In this document: positions 16,099-26,919 of the stretch, in pieces
Layout: each line of letters begins with the position of its first letter
Numbering within the stretch: the first letter of the stretch is position 1
From: Paraburkholderia fynbosensis
GTDB taxonomy: Bacteria; Pseudomonadota; Gammaproteobacteria; Burkholderiales; Burkholderiaceae
Direction: 5' to 3'
Assembly: GCF_902859935.1 (NCBI RefSeq)
Contig: NZ_CADIKI010000013.1
Coordinates: 124,001-188,000, forward strand
Length of the DNA stretch: 64,000 nucleotides
Position numbers and translations under genes: made by a program
The notes under the pieces: generated by a model
What the model saw: only the letters and a program-made list of their open reading frames with translations
Databases searched by the model: none
What the model was told of the DNA's origin: nothing

Positions 16099-17448
16099 TC
16101 AACGCACGAGGCACGGACGCTTGTTGTCGAACTTCCAGTTCGGGATCAGGTATTGCATCGCCACGCCGTCGTCACGCGCGCCGAGACCATGCTGCTGATA
16201 CAGCGCATGCGCCTTCTCGATCTCGTCCATGTCCAGCTCGACGCCCAGCCCCGGCGCTTGCGGCACCTTCACCTTGCCGCCGACGATCTGCAACGGATCG
16301 CGCGTCAGACGCTGACCGTCCTGCCAGATCCAGTGCGTGTCGATCGCGGTGATCTTGCCCGGCGCCGCCGCGGCCACGTGCGTGAACATCGCAAGAGAAA
16401 TGTCGAAGTGATTGTTCGAATGCGAGCCCCATGTCAGGCCCCAGTCGTTGCACATCTGCGCGACGCGCACCGAGCCCTGCATGGTCCAGAAATGCGGATC
16501 CGCGAGCGGAATGTCCACCGACTGCAACTGGATCGCGTGACCCATCTGGCGCCAGTCGGTGGCGATCATGTTGGTCGCCGTCGGCAGGCCGGTCGCGCGG
16601 CGGAATTCGGCCATCACCTCCCGGCCCGAGTAGCCGTTTTCCGCGCCGCACGGGTCTTCCGCATAGGCGAGCACGTCATGCTGGTCGCGGCATAGACGGA
16701 TCGCTTCGGCAAGCGACCACGCACCGTTCGGGTCGAGCGTCACGCGTGCATGGGGGAAGCGTTCGGCGAGCGCGGTGACCGCTTCGATTTCGGCGTCGCC
16801 AGGCAGCACGCCGCCCTTCAGCTTGAAGTCGTTGAAGCCATAGCGCGCCTGGGCGGCTTCGGCGAGGCGCACGACGGCTTCGGGCGTCATCGCTTCTTCG
16901 GTGCGCACGCGGTCCCAGTCGTCGCGGCCATCGGCGCCGCTCGCGTACGGCAGATCGGTTTTCTTGCGATCGCCGATGTAGAACAGATAGCCGAGCATCT
17001 CCACTTCGTCGCGCTGCTGACCTTCGCCGAGCAGGGCCGCAACCGGCACGTCTAGGTGCTGGCCGAGCAAATCGAGCAATGCCGCTTCGAGCGCGGTCAC
17101 CGCGTGAATCGTGGTGCGCAGATCGAAAGTCTGCAAGCCGCGGCCGCCCGCGTCACGGTCGGCGAACTGCGTGCGCGCCTTGTTCAGGATCGAATGCATA
17201 TTGCCGATCGACTGGCCGACGACGAACGGACGCGCGTCGTCGATCGTCTTGCGGATGCTCTCGCCGCCCGGCACTTCGCCGACACCGGTATGCCCCGCGC
17301 TGTCACGCAGAATGACGATGTTGCGGGTGAAGAACGGACCATGTGCGCCGCTCAGATTCATCAACATGCTGTCGCGGCCGGCGACCGGCACGACGCGTAG
17401 CTCGGTGACGATCGGCGTGGCGTTCGATTCAGAGAGATTCGTGGACAT
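16099..17448 (-). CDS. gudD: glucarate dehydratase
   Basis: This enolase-superfamily dehydratase (EC 4.2.1.40) converts D-glucarate (and L-idarate) to 5-keto-4-deoxy-D-glucarate. The 449-residue length matches E. coli GudD. Visible motifs are the N-terminal capping region (DSMLMNLSGAHGPFFTRNIV), the catalytic lysine in FNDFKLKGG, metal ligands in LDPNGAWSL and YAEDPCGAENGYSGREVMAEF, and the catalytic histidine region GSHSNNHFDISLAMFTHVAAA. I placed the start at the ATG at 17448; a frame extension to 17493 exists. It lies downstream of the glucarate transporter gene in the same orientation, 142 bases apart. It acts in the cytosol. Confidence 0.94.
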   Translation of the reverse strand: MSTNLSESNATPIVTELRVVPVAGRDSMLMNLSGAHGPFFTRNIVILRDSAGHTGVGEVPGGESIRKTIDDARPFVVGQSIGNMHSILNKARTQFADRDAGGRGLQTFDLRTTIHAVTALEAALLDLLGQHLDVPVAALLGEGQQRDEVEMLGYLFYIGDRKKTDLPYASGADGRDDWDRVRTEEAMTPEAVVRLAEAAQARYGFNDFKLKGGVLPGDAEIEAVTALAERFPHARVTLDPNGAWSLAEAIRLCRDQHDVLAYAEDPCGAENGYSGREVMAEFRRATGLPTATNMIATDWRQMGHAIQLQSVDIPLADPHFWTMQGSVRVAQMCNDWGLTWGSHSNNHFDISLAMFTHVAAAAPGKITAIDTHWIWQDGQRLTRDPLQIVGGKVKVPQAPGLGVELDMDEIEKAHALYQQHGLGARDDGVAMQYLIPNWKFDNKRPCLVR

Positions 17449-17590
17449 GTAAATAGGATCTGTTGAGTAATAAAGCCGGCGGGTGGAAATCATCGCGACT
17501 CAAGGTCGCGTTCGACACCGATACCGGATGGAAAATCACGACCGCGTGACAAGCCCGCGGCTCGTAGTTCGTGATTGAAAATAGTGAACG

Positions 17591-18922
17591 TCAGTGTACT
17601 TTGCTGCGCAACGCCTCCGGCAGCTCGCTGTGAGCGCCGCGGCGATTGCGCGTCAGAAAGCCGGCTGCCGCCGCGATCAGCGAGGCTACACCCAGCGCAT
17701 ACAGGCCGCCCGTGATCGAGCCGGTGTGCTGCTGCAGATAGCCAAACGTGGCCGGCGCGAAGAAGCCGCCGAGGTTGCCCACCGAGTTGATCAGCGCGAT
17801 CACGCCGGCGGCCACGCGGGCGTCCAGATAGCCCTGCGGAATTGGCCAGAACAGCGAAGCCGCCGCCTTGAAACCGATCGCCGCAAAGCAGATCGCCACG
17901 AACGAAAACACCGGATTGCCCGAGGTCGACGCAAACAGCCCGCACGCCGCGATGACGAGCGCCACCGCGAGCCATGCCTGCTGGAAGCGCCATTTCGCCG
18001 ACAGCACCGCGAAGCAGTACATCGCGACCATCGCGATCAGCCACGGAATCGCGTTGAGCATGCCGACCTGGAAGTCGGACAGGCCGCCCATCTTGCGGAT
18101 GATCGTCGGCAGCCAGAAGGTGGCCGCGTAAATGGTCAACTGGATCGCGAAGTACAGGAAGCAGAACAGCAGAATCTGCGGGTCCTTCAACAGCTTCATC
18201 GTTGGTAGATGCGCGCCGCCTTTCGCTTCGCGTTCGGCCTGCTCCGCCGCGATCGAGCGTTCGAGCACGCTCTGCTCTTCCCCGGTGAGCCACGTCGCGT
18301 CGCGGATATGCGACTTCAACAACATCCAGCTGACGCCGCACAGCACGATGGAAAAGCCACCTTCGATGAGGAACATCCACTGCCAGCCTTGCAGGCCGAA
18401 GCCGCGAATGGACAGCAGGCTGCCCGTGATCGGACCGGACAACACCGACGCGATCGCCGAGCCGGACAGGAAAACCGCCACTGCCTTGCCGCGCTCCTTC
18501 TGCGGCAGCCATTGCGTGAAGTAATACACCACACCCGGAAAGAAGCCCGCTTCGGCCACACCGAGCAGGAAGCGCAGCACGTAAAACGAGGTGTCGTTCC
18601 ACACGAACGCCATGGCGCCCGCGACCAGCCCCCACGTGCCCATGATGCGGGTCAGCCACGCGCGCGCGCCGTACTTCTGCATCAATACGTTCGACGGCAC
18701 CTCGAACAGTGCATAGCCGATGAAGAACAACCCGCTACCGAGCCCGTACGCCGCGGCGCCGATGCCCAGGTCCGTGTGCATGTGCGAATTGACGAAGCCG
18801 ATATTCACGCGATCGATATAGTTCGCGATGAACATGATCAGAAAGAGCGGCAGCACGTGTCGCTTGACCTTTGAGACCGCGGAATCCAGCGGGTTGACTG
18901 CGGTGGTGAGGGCTGATGTCAA
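17591..18922 (-). CDS. gudP: MFS transporter, glucarate/galactonate type (anion:cation symporter)
   Basis: This 443-residue, 12-TM permease of the ACS family has MFIANYIDRVNIGFVNSHMHTDLGI in TM1, YALFEVPSNVLMQKYGARAWLTRIM, and RFLLGVAEAGFFPGVVYYFTQWLPQKERGKAVA, all hallmarks of the glucarate/galactonate/phthalate permeases. Immediately upstream of gudD in the same direction and with a divergent GntR gene 558 bases away, it most likely imports D-glucarate. The gene symbol is by context; the sequence alone supports the family only. Confidence 0.85.
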   Translation of the reverse strand: MTSALTTAVNPLDSAVSKVKRHVLPLFLIMFIANYIDRVNIGFVNSHMHTDLGIGAAAYGLGSGLFFIGYALFEVPSNVLMQKYGARAWLTRIMGTWGLVAGAMAFVWNDTSFYVLRFLLGVAEAGFFPGVVYYFTQWLPQKERGKAVAVFLSGSAIASVLSGPITGSLLSIRGFGLQGWQWMFLIEGGFSIVLCGVSWMLLKSHIRDATWLTGEEQSVLERSIAAEQAEREAKGGAHLPTMKLLKDPQILLFCFLYFAIQLTIYAATFWLPTIIRKMGGLSDFQVGMLNAIPWLIAMVAMYCFAVLSAKWRFQQAWLAVALVIAACGLFASTSGNPVFSFVAICFAAIGFKAAASLFWPIPQGYLDARVAAGVIALINSVGNLGGFFAPATFGYLQQHTGSITGGLYALGVASLIAAAAGFLTRNRRGAHSELPEALRSKVH

Positions 18923-19025
18923 GGGTGTCTCCAGGATCGGCCACGCGCTGGCGGCCTGCTCGAACGTAACGCAACGACGCGACGCGCATTCGAGCAGGGA
19001 AAGCTATCCCGTCATGCGTGATATG

Positions 19026-19039
19026 TTGTCTGATGACAG
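19026..19039. promoter_or_regulatory. candidate GntR operator 1 (gud regulon)
   Basis: TTGTC-TGAT-GACAG is a near-perfect inverted repeat (one mismatch in the 5-bp arms), the layout expected for FadR/GntR sites. It lies about 105 bases upstream of gudP. The core GTCTGATGAC (19028-19037) recurs exactly at 19165-19174. Confidence 0.55.
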
Positions 19040-19164
19040 TCTAGCTTGTCCCCTAACGATTCGAATTGGGTGTTTACCCTGCTTCCCCATTTGAACAAGG
19101 GTTAGCGGCGGACATTGCACTGTATGGCCGTCGCAAAATGGATAAGAGATAGTCGAACTAGGAC

Positions 19165-19174
19165 GTCTGATGAC
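19165..19174. promoter_or_regulatory. candidate GntR operator 2 (gud regulon)
   Basis: A second exact copy of GTCTGATGAC, 137 bases from the first, in the same spacer between gudP and the GntR regulator gene. Confidence 0.5.
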
Positions 19175-19479
19175 TAGGCCGCGCGGCCGCTTAACGGCAA
19201 TCGACACTCACCCGCCCAACCGATAAGCATTGGCGCATCGACCGCGTGAAAGCGCTCTAACCCGGCATGCGTTGCCGGCAAAATAGCCAACGCCGAGGCC
19301 GCCTGGCGCGCGAGAATCGAGTAAAGTCCTGTGCGATACTTTGCAGGAGGTCCAGCCACGGCGTCGCTCCCGATCCCGGCCGGCTCCATGATGATGGCCA
19401 CTCGATCCGAACCGTCCGACGCCGTCACTCGCTCCCGCGAGCGTCCGCATTCCAGCCGATTAGTCAACAACCCTCAAAA

Positions 19480-20190
19480 ATGAGCAGCCTAACTGAGAAG
19501 GTGGTGGCCACCCTTTCCGATGAAATTCGTCGCGGTACCCTGAGGCCGGGAGACCGCATTCCCACCGAAGTCGCGATGATGAAGCAGCTCTGCGTGAGCC
19601 GCTCCGTGGTGCGCGAAGCGATCTCACGCCTGCAGGCGGCCAAGGTGGTCGAGACGCGTCACGGCATCGGCACATTCGTGCTCGCGCCCGCCGCAGAAAA
19701 GCCGATGCAACTGCCCGCCGCTGATCTGTCGAGCATGCTCGACGTGATGGCGATCATCGAATTTCGCATCGACGTCGAGGCTGCCTCGGCCGCGCTCGCC
19801 GCCGCCAGGCGCACCGAGCAGAATCTCAAGCAGATTCGCGCGGCGCTGGAGCGCTTCGAGTCCGAACTCGAACGAGGCAGCACGGATACGCTGGCGCACG
19901 ACATCGAGTTCCATCTGCAGATCGCGCGCGCCAGCGGCAATCGCTATTTTTTCGACGTGCTCAGCCAGCTCGGCCGCGCGGTAAGCCCTCGCACGCGGCT
20001 CGGTTCCGCCGAGATCGCGGAACTCGACCATATCGAGCATCTGCGCAATGTGCTCGGCGAACACCAATTGATTTATCGCGCGATCGAGCGACAGGACGCG
20101 GACGACGCGCGCGCGGCGATGCGCATGCATTTGAGCAATAGCCGCGAACGGCTGCGACGCGCGCATGAGTCGAGTAAAGCGGGCGGGTGA
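19480..20190 (+). CDS. GntR-family regulator (FadR subfamily)
   Basis: This 236-residue regulator has an N-terminal GntR winged helix (KVVATLSDEIRRGTLRPGDRIPTEVAMMKQLCVSRSVVREAISRLQAAKVVETRHGIGTFV) and an all-helical FCD effector domain (DVMAIIEFRIDVEAASAALAAARR ... DIEFHLQIARASGNRYFFDVL ... EHQLIYRAIERQDADDARAAMRMHL) with the usual metal-site histidines. The ATG at 19480 is taken from domain boundaries; the ribosome site is poor and the frame is open to 19267. It is divergent from gudP-gudD, so glucarate or a breakdown product is the likely inducer. Confidence 0.9.
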   Translation: MSSLTEKVVATLSDEIRRGTLRPGDRIPTEVAMMKQLCVSRSVVREAISRLQAAKVVETRHGIGTFVLAPAAEKPMQLPAADLSSMLDVMAIIEFRIDVEAASAALAAARRTEQNLKQIRAALERFESELERGSTDTLAHDIEFHLQIARASGNRYFFDVLSQLGRAVSPRTRLGSAEIAELDHIEHLRNVLGEHQLIYRAIERQDADDARAAMRMHLSNSRERLRRAHESSKAGG

Positions 20191-20698
20191 GGTTCTTTCC
20201 CGGATCCAATCGATGGAGGAATTTGAGCGTCGCGTATTGATCAGGCGCGTGTCGCGCGGCGCTCGCTCAACCCTCCATGACGGCCTCAAAAACGGGAAGC
20301 TACGCCGCGTATTTCCCGACGACGCGATAAGACCCAACACGCCCCACAGTTCAGGAAGACGCCAACCCCGGCGAAATTTCACGATGCGGGACGATGCGTT
20401 GCTTCGTAAAAAATCGTGGTGCGGGGCACAAATCAGGCATTTCGCAATGTCGCCCCGCGTTGCACATCGCAAAATGAGGCGCGTAACGCTTTATTTTTAA
20501 ACGATATTTTTTGATCGATCGAACTGTCTAACCCTCCCTTGCGATGCGGTTCGCTGACGTAGACTCTTTTACAAGAGCAGCGGCTTCAGGCAGTCGAGTT
20601 TGGATGGGCTAGAAAAGACGCAGTCTGCCCAGTAGTCAAATCGACGCACGAAGCCACTCAGGCACCGCGGTTTTTAATTGGCAATTGGGAGACAAAAA
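20191..20698. other. intergenic region, no supported gene
   Basis: About 508 bases. An AT-rich patch with T runs lies at 20490-20520 and could serve promoter or terminator function, but no well-spaced promoter, stable stem or ribosome-site-backed frame was found. Confidence 0.35.
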
Positions 20699-20929
20699 AT
20701 GAAAGGCTTTCGCTTTAGTTCGACTCAGGGAGCGTTCTATATTCTGCCGGGCCATGATGGCTGGGAGGCAACCTACGGCAACGATACGCTCGGTGAATTT
20801 TCCACCCCGCAACAGGCTGCCGACGACCTCGCGCGCGGCCTGACCTGCCCGCATCTGTCCGAAAGCGACGACACGTCGACGCTCGAAATCCCGGAGAAAC
20901 TGGCCGATTGGGAAATCGTTCACGTGTGA
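20699..20929 (+). CDS. small protein of unknown function
   Basis: This 76-residue acidic, soluble protein (MKGFRFSSTQGAFYILPGHDGWEATYGNDTLGEFSTPQQAADDLARGL...) starts at an ATG with GGGAGAC upstream. The N-terminal half looks like a short beta-strand module with conserved aromatic residues, followed by a helix (TPQQAADDLARG) and a C-terminal EIPEKLADWEIV. I recognise no named domain. It converges on icd, with a long hairpin between them. The ribosome site and biased codons make it a real gene with good probability. Confidence 0.72.
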   Translation: MKGFRFSSTQGAFYILPGHDGWEATYGNDTLGEFSTPQQAADDLARGLTCPHLSESDDTSTLEIPEKLADWEIVHV

Positions 20930-20965
20930 GGGCGGGCATGACCGCTGGTCACGTGGATGTAGAAA

Positions 20966-20995
20966 CGGCGATGGCGCTTGTGAGCGCCATCGCCG
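20966..20995. terminator. long perfect hairpin between small gene and icd
   Basis: CGGCGATGGCGCT pairs with AGCGCCATCGCCG over 13 bp with a TGTG loop. CCTTT follows on the plus strand and TTTCTAC on the minus strand, consistent with a bidirectional terminator for the two converging genes. Confidence 0.75.
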
Positions 20996-21042
20996 CCTTT
21001 ACAGCTTGCTTCGCTGCTTGCGTCGGTACCTCAGTGGATGCT

Positions 21043-23271
<2,229 letters not shown>

Positions 23272-23496
23272 GTTCGATGCTTTGCTAGATGAAGTGGTAG
23301 ACAGAGCGTTGGTAGCGCTGAGCCAGCGGAGTTGCGACGAAGCAGCAAAAACGCAGCGCAACCCACGGCACTACTTTTTACGGCCCGACCGTGAGTATAT
23401 GCGCGTTTTCCTCTATTCGCTGCTAAACAAACAGGTCCGGAAACCACCCTCAACAGGGTCGAGCCCCGCCAGATAAGGCTTTGGGACCAATGGGCG

Positions 23497-23516
23497 CTGT
23501 CTTGAGACAGATGTCT
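23497..23516. promoter_or_regulatory. overlapping dyads CTGTCT-TG-AGACAG-AT-GTCT
   Basis: CTGTCT and AGACAG form a perfect 6-bp inverted repeat (23497-23510), and AGACA-GA-TGTCT (23505-23516) overlaps it, giving three alternating half-sites. This lies in the spacer between divergent icd and the TonB receptor gene. It could be an operator, or a worn transposon end, since it shares short words with Tn5-type ends. Confidence 0.35.
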
Positions 23517-23561
23517 TATACATGACTCAACGGTGCGCGTGTTTGTAAATGCGAATTAGAT

Positions 23562-23577
23562 GCATTAATATTCATGC
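23562..23577. promoter_or_regulatory. AT-rich palindrome upstream of the TonB receptor
   Basis: GCATTAATATTCATGC matches its own reverse complement at 14 of 16 positions and lies about 105 bases before the receptor ATG. The position and AT-rich dyad suit an iron-type regulator such as Fur, but the match to the classical Fur box is poor. Confidence 0.35.
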
Positions 23578-23682
23578 GCTTTGGAGGTTTGCAACATCTG
23601 TTTAACAACCACTCGCTCGAACCCGCGCCGCAGCGCCCAACTCTGGTGCGCGGCGGCGTCACCCTGCCTAACTCAAACAAAC

Positions 23683-25857
23683 ATGCAGAAATCCTTTACG
23701 GCCGGCCGTCCGGCGTTTGCGCGCGCTCCGCGCCGCTCCCCTTCGCTCTTGAGCGCGGGGCTTCTGGTCAGCGTGGGCTTGTCGCTTTCCACGCTGTCAT
23801 CGTCGGGGTGGGCGCAGTCCGCGGCTGGCGATGCGGCCGCCACGCTTCCTGCCGTGAGCGTATCGGCAGCGAAAGACACGACCGTGGCGCAGGCCGATAC
23901 CGTCAGCGCCGGCGCGCTCGGTTCGCGCAAGCAGGTGGACACGCCGTTCTCGACGCGGGTCGTGACGAGCGAGGAAGCGCAGGATCTGTTCGCGACGACC
24001 GCCAACGACCTGTTCAAGTACGACCCGGCCGTGACCGTCAGCAGCGAAAACTCGGTTAGCGAAAACTCGATGTTCAATGTGCGCGGCATGCCGATCGACA
24101 CGCTGAACAGCATCAAGGTGGACGGCCAGACCTTCCCGTCGTGGGACACCGACCTGTCGCTCGAACCGTTCGAGCAGGTCGAACTGCTCAAGGGCCTGTC
24201 CGGCTTCATGTACGGCTTCGGCTCGCCCGGCGGCATCGTCAATTATGTGTTGAAGCGCCCGACCGACGACCCGTACCGCAGCTTCACGCTCGGCTACAAG
24301 TCGTCCAGCGTGTTCACCCAGGCGGTGGATCTGGGCGGACGGTTCGGCAACGACAACCGCTTCGGCTACCGCCTGAACCTCGCCAACGAATACGGCAACA
24401 CCGCCGAGGAGAACGGGCACGTAAGCCGCCAGGTCGCGTCACTCGCGTTCGACTTCCGCATTACGCCAGACCTCGTGCTGAGCGCCGACGCGTTCTACCA
24501 GAAACGCAAAACCGAAGGCACCCTGTTCGGCCTGATGTTCGCGGGCGGTATTCCCGACGCGAGCAAAGTCAGCGGCACGCTCACGCAGCCGCAGAATTAC
24601 TACATGACGGAGATGACCTCGTTCGGCACGGGCCTCGACTATCGCCTCTCCGACAACTGGCACGCGAGCGTGAAGTACCGCTTCGCCAAGGAGAACCGCA
24701 CCAACTCGGACAGCCTCCTGTACGTGTCCGACGACGCGGGCAACTACTCCAACACGCTCTACGCGGCGATGACGCGCTACTTCTACCAGAACGTCGACGC
24801 TATGGTGCAGGGCAAATTCAACACCGGCTTCATCAAGCACGACGTGGTGCTCGGCGCGGGGTACCAGACGCAGACCAGCGAGTACAGCAATAGCGTCGGC
24901 TGGAACGAAGGCTACTTCCTCGGCAAGGGCAATCTGTACAGCACCACGCTGCTGACCAACAACGAAGTCAGCATCGGCTCGGACCTCTATCGCGAGCAGC
25001 GCACCACGCAGGCCGCCGTGTATGCGAGCGACACGCTGCAGCTCACCTCGCGACTGTCCGCGTTGCTCGGTGTCCGTTACACGCAATACCGCCAGAACGT
25101 GTACGACCCGAACGGCGCCGTCACGTCGCAGTACAGCGCGAACCCGGTCACGCCGACTTTCGCGCTGATGTTCAAGACCGATCCGTATTCGACGGTGTAT
25201 GCGAGCTACGTCGAGTCGCTGGAACAGGGCGGCGCGGCATCGAACCTGAACCTCAACTATCCGGCGACTTTCGGCCCGCTGCGCAGCAAGCAGTATGAAG
25301 TGGGCTTCAAGTCCGACCACAGCAAGTGGGGCGCCAACCTTGCGCTGTTCCGTGTCGATCAGGGCTACAACTACACGAACACCGCGAACATCTTCCTGCA
25401 GGACGGCACCAAGCGTTACACCGGCGTCGACGCGAGCGGCTGGCTCGCGCTGACCAGCGAATGGCGTGTGATGGGCGGCGTGATGTGGCTCGACACGAAG
25501 GCCGTCGACATCGACGATCCGGCCATCGAGGGCAAGCGCATTTATGGCGCACCGCGCTTGACGGTGACGGGCCGTGTCGAATACAACCCGGCGTATCTGC
25601 GTCCGTTGACGCTCGCGTTCGGCGGCAAGTACGTGGGCAACCAGGCGGTCGACGCGGCCAACACGCAGTTTGTGCCGGCCTACACCACGTTCGATCTGAG
25701 CGGCAGGTACGAGGCAAAGATTGCCGGCAAGGACGTCACGTTCCGCGCGGGCATCAATAACCTGTTCAACCGCCGCTACTGGACCACCGCCTGGGGCTAT
25801 TACGTATCGCCGTCGCCGACTCGCACCGCCGTAGCGAGCGCTACTTTGCAATTCTAA
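23683..25857 (+). CDS. TonB-dependent siderophore-type outer membrane receptor
   Basis: This 724-residue receptor imports a ferric siderophore or similar ligand across the outer membrane. It has a signal peptide ending near SSGWAQ, a plug domain (DTPFSTRVVTSEEAQDLFATTANDLFKYDPAVTVSSENSVSENSMFNVRGMPIDTL ... LLKGLSGFMYGFGSPGGIVNYVLKRP) and a 22-strand barrel ending in the terminal phenylalanine (SATLQF) required for BAM insertion. The ATG at 23683 is chosen because the signal sequence starts there. No siderophore synthesis or FecIR genes are adjacent. Its stop codon overlaps that of the converging LysR gene (25854-25857). Confidence 0.9.
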   Translation: MQKSFTAGRPAFARAPRRSPSLLSAGLLVSVGLSLSTLSSSGWAQSAAGDAAATLPAVSVSAAKDTTVAQADTVSAGALGSRKQVDTPFSTRVVTSEEAQDLFATTANDLFKYDPAVTVSSENSVSENSMFNVRGMPIDTLNSIKVDGQTFPSWDTDLSLEPFEQVELLKGLSGFMYGFGSPGGIVNYVLKRPTDDPYRSFTLGYKSSSVFTQAVDLGGRFGNDNRFGYRLNLANEYGNTAEENGHVSRQVASLAFDFRITPDLVLSADAFYQKRKTEGTLFGLMFAGGIPDASKVSGTLTQPQNYYMTEMTSFGTGLDYRLSDNWHASVKYRFAKENRTNSDSLLYVSDDAGNYSNTLYAAMTRYFYQNVDAMVQGKFNTGFIKHDVVLGAGYQTQTSEYSNSVGWNEGYFLGKGNLYSTTLLTNNEVSIGSDLYREQRTTQAAVYASDTLQLTSRLSALLGVRYTQYRQNVYDPNGAVTSQYSANPVTPTFALMFKTDPYSTVYASYVESLEQGGAASNLNLNYPATFGPLRSKQYEVGFKSDHSKWGANLALFRVDQGYNYTNTANIFLQDGTKRYTGVDASGWLALTSEWRVMGGVMWLDTKAVDIDDPAIEGKRIYGAPRLTVTGRVEYNPAYLRPLTLAFGGKYVGNQAVDAANTQFVPAYTTFDLSGRYEAKIAGKDVTFRAGINNLFNRRYWTTAWGYYVSPSPTRTAVASATLQF

Positions 25858-26792
25858 CTATCGCGTGATCGAGGGGCGGCCCGCCCGGGCGCCCCGATCA
25901 TCGCGGGCATCTCCGCGACCAGCGCATCGATCGCGCAGCGCGTCTTCAGCGCGAGATAGCGGCTCTTCGGCCACACCGCGTGGATCTCCTGCGAAGGGCG
26001 GAAACAGTTCTCCATCACGGTCACGAGCTCGCCGCTTTGCTCATAGCGCGCCAGCAGCCAACTCGGCAGCCAGGCCAAACCAAATCCGGCGAGTGCGGCA
26101 TCGAGTATGCCCTGCATGTCGTCGAAACCGAGTTGCGGCTCGACTTGCGCGCGGCGGATCTGCCCGTCGACGTCGACCACGTCCCAAGGTTGCGCGACAC
26201 CTGCGCGCAGATACGCGATCACCGCGTGCCCGCGCAACTCATCGACGTTGCGCGGCGTGCCGTGCCGCGCCAGGTACGCAGGCGCGGCTCCGATGCTCGC
26301 GTGCTGCATGCCGAGCTTGCGCGCGGCGAGACTCGTGCTGTCGGCGAGCGGCCCCACCCGCACCACGAGATCGAAGCCCTCCTCCACCAGATCGACGAAG
26401 CGGTCGCTGACCGATATGTCGATCTTCAATTGCGGATGCTGGCGCGCGAGTCCAAGCAGCACCGGCGCCACGCAATAGTGGCCGAATGCTTGCGGCACGC
26501 TCACGCGCAGCCGCCCTTTCGGCGCCCGCCGCCCGGAATCCAGATCGGCCTCTGCGGCTTCGAGCTCGGCTAGCGCGCGTACGCAGCGGTCGTAATAAGC
26601 CTGGCCGTCCTCGGTGAGACTCTGGCTGCGCGTCGTGCGATGGATGAGACGCACGCCGAGCCGCTTTTCGAGCCGCACGATCACCTTGCCGACCGCCGAG
26701 CGCGTGAGGTTCAGGCGCTCGGCCGCCAGCGCAAAGCTACCTGTTTCGACGACGCGCACAAACGTCGTCACACCATCGAGGATGTCGCTCAT
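25854..26792 (-). CDS. LysR-family transcriptional regulator
   Basis: This 312-residue regulator has an N-terminal winged helix (ILDGVTTFVRVVETGSFALAAERLNLTRSAVGKVIVRLEKRLGVRLIHRTTRSQSLTEDGQAYYDRC) and a LysR substrate-binding domain beginning GRLRVSVPQAFGHYCVAPVL. The ATG at 26792 has GAAGG upstream. It is divergent from the DHA2 MFS gene with a 127-base spacer containing a nested dyad, so it probably controls that pump. Its stop codon overlaps the TonB receptor's by four bases (sequence CTAA). Confidence 0.9.
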   Translation of the reverse strand: MSDILDGVTTFVRVVETGSFALAAERLNLTRSAVGKVIVRLEKRLGVRLIHRTTRSQSLTEDGQAYYDRCVRALAELEAAEADLDSGRRAPKGRLRVSVPQAFGHYCVAPVLLGLARQHPQLKIDISVSDRFVDLVEEGFDLVVRVGPLADSTSLAARKLGMQHASIGAAPAYLARHGTPRNVDELRGHAVIAYLRAGVAQPWDVVDVDGQIRRAQVEPQLGFDDMQGILDAALAGFGLAWLPSWLLARYEQSGELVTVMENCFRPSQEIHAVWPKSRYLALKTRCAIDALVAEMPAMIGAPGRAAPRSRDS

Positions 26793-26845
26793 ACCTTCAC
26801 CGGATTGGTTCCACCTTGGACACATTTCTGGGATTTTCGTGTGCC

Positions 26846-26879
26846 AATGGGGAGATAGATTCCCCCTATATTACCCATT
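26846..26879. promoter_or_regulatory. nested dyad in the LysR-MFS spacer, likely LysR operator/promoter
   Basis: GGGGA-N7-TCCCC (26849-26865) is nested in AATGGG (26846-26851) and CCCATT (26874-26879), overlapping a -10-like TATATT (26867-26872). The arrangement suits a LysR regulator binding its own divergent promoter region. Confidence 0.45.
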
Positions 26880-26919
26880 CCATGATGGCCACGCCCATCG
26901 CCAAACGAGGTGAAGATCC

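Noticed and set aside
20165..20500. 111-codon frame after the GntR gene
   Set aside because: It overlaps the end of the regulator gene, lacks a ribosome site and has no recognisable product.
23497..23530. Insertion sequence end of Tn5 type
   Set aside because: Only short word similarity, with no second end, transposase or target duplication found.
23562..23577. Calling the palindrome a Fur box outright
   Set aside because: It is palindromic and AT-rich but fits the GATAAT-type consensus poorly, so it is reported only as a candidate operator.
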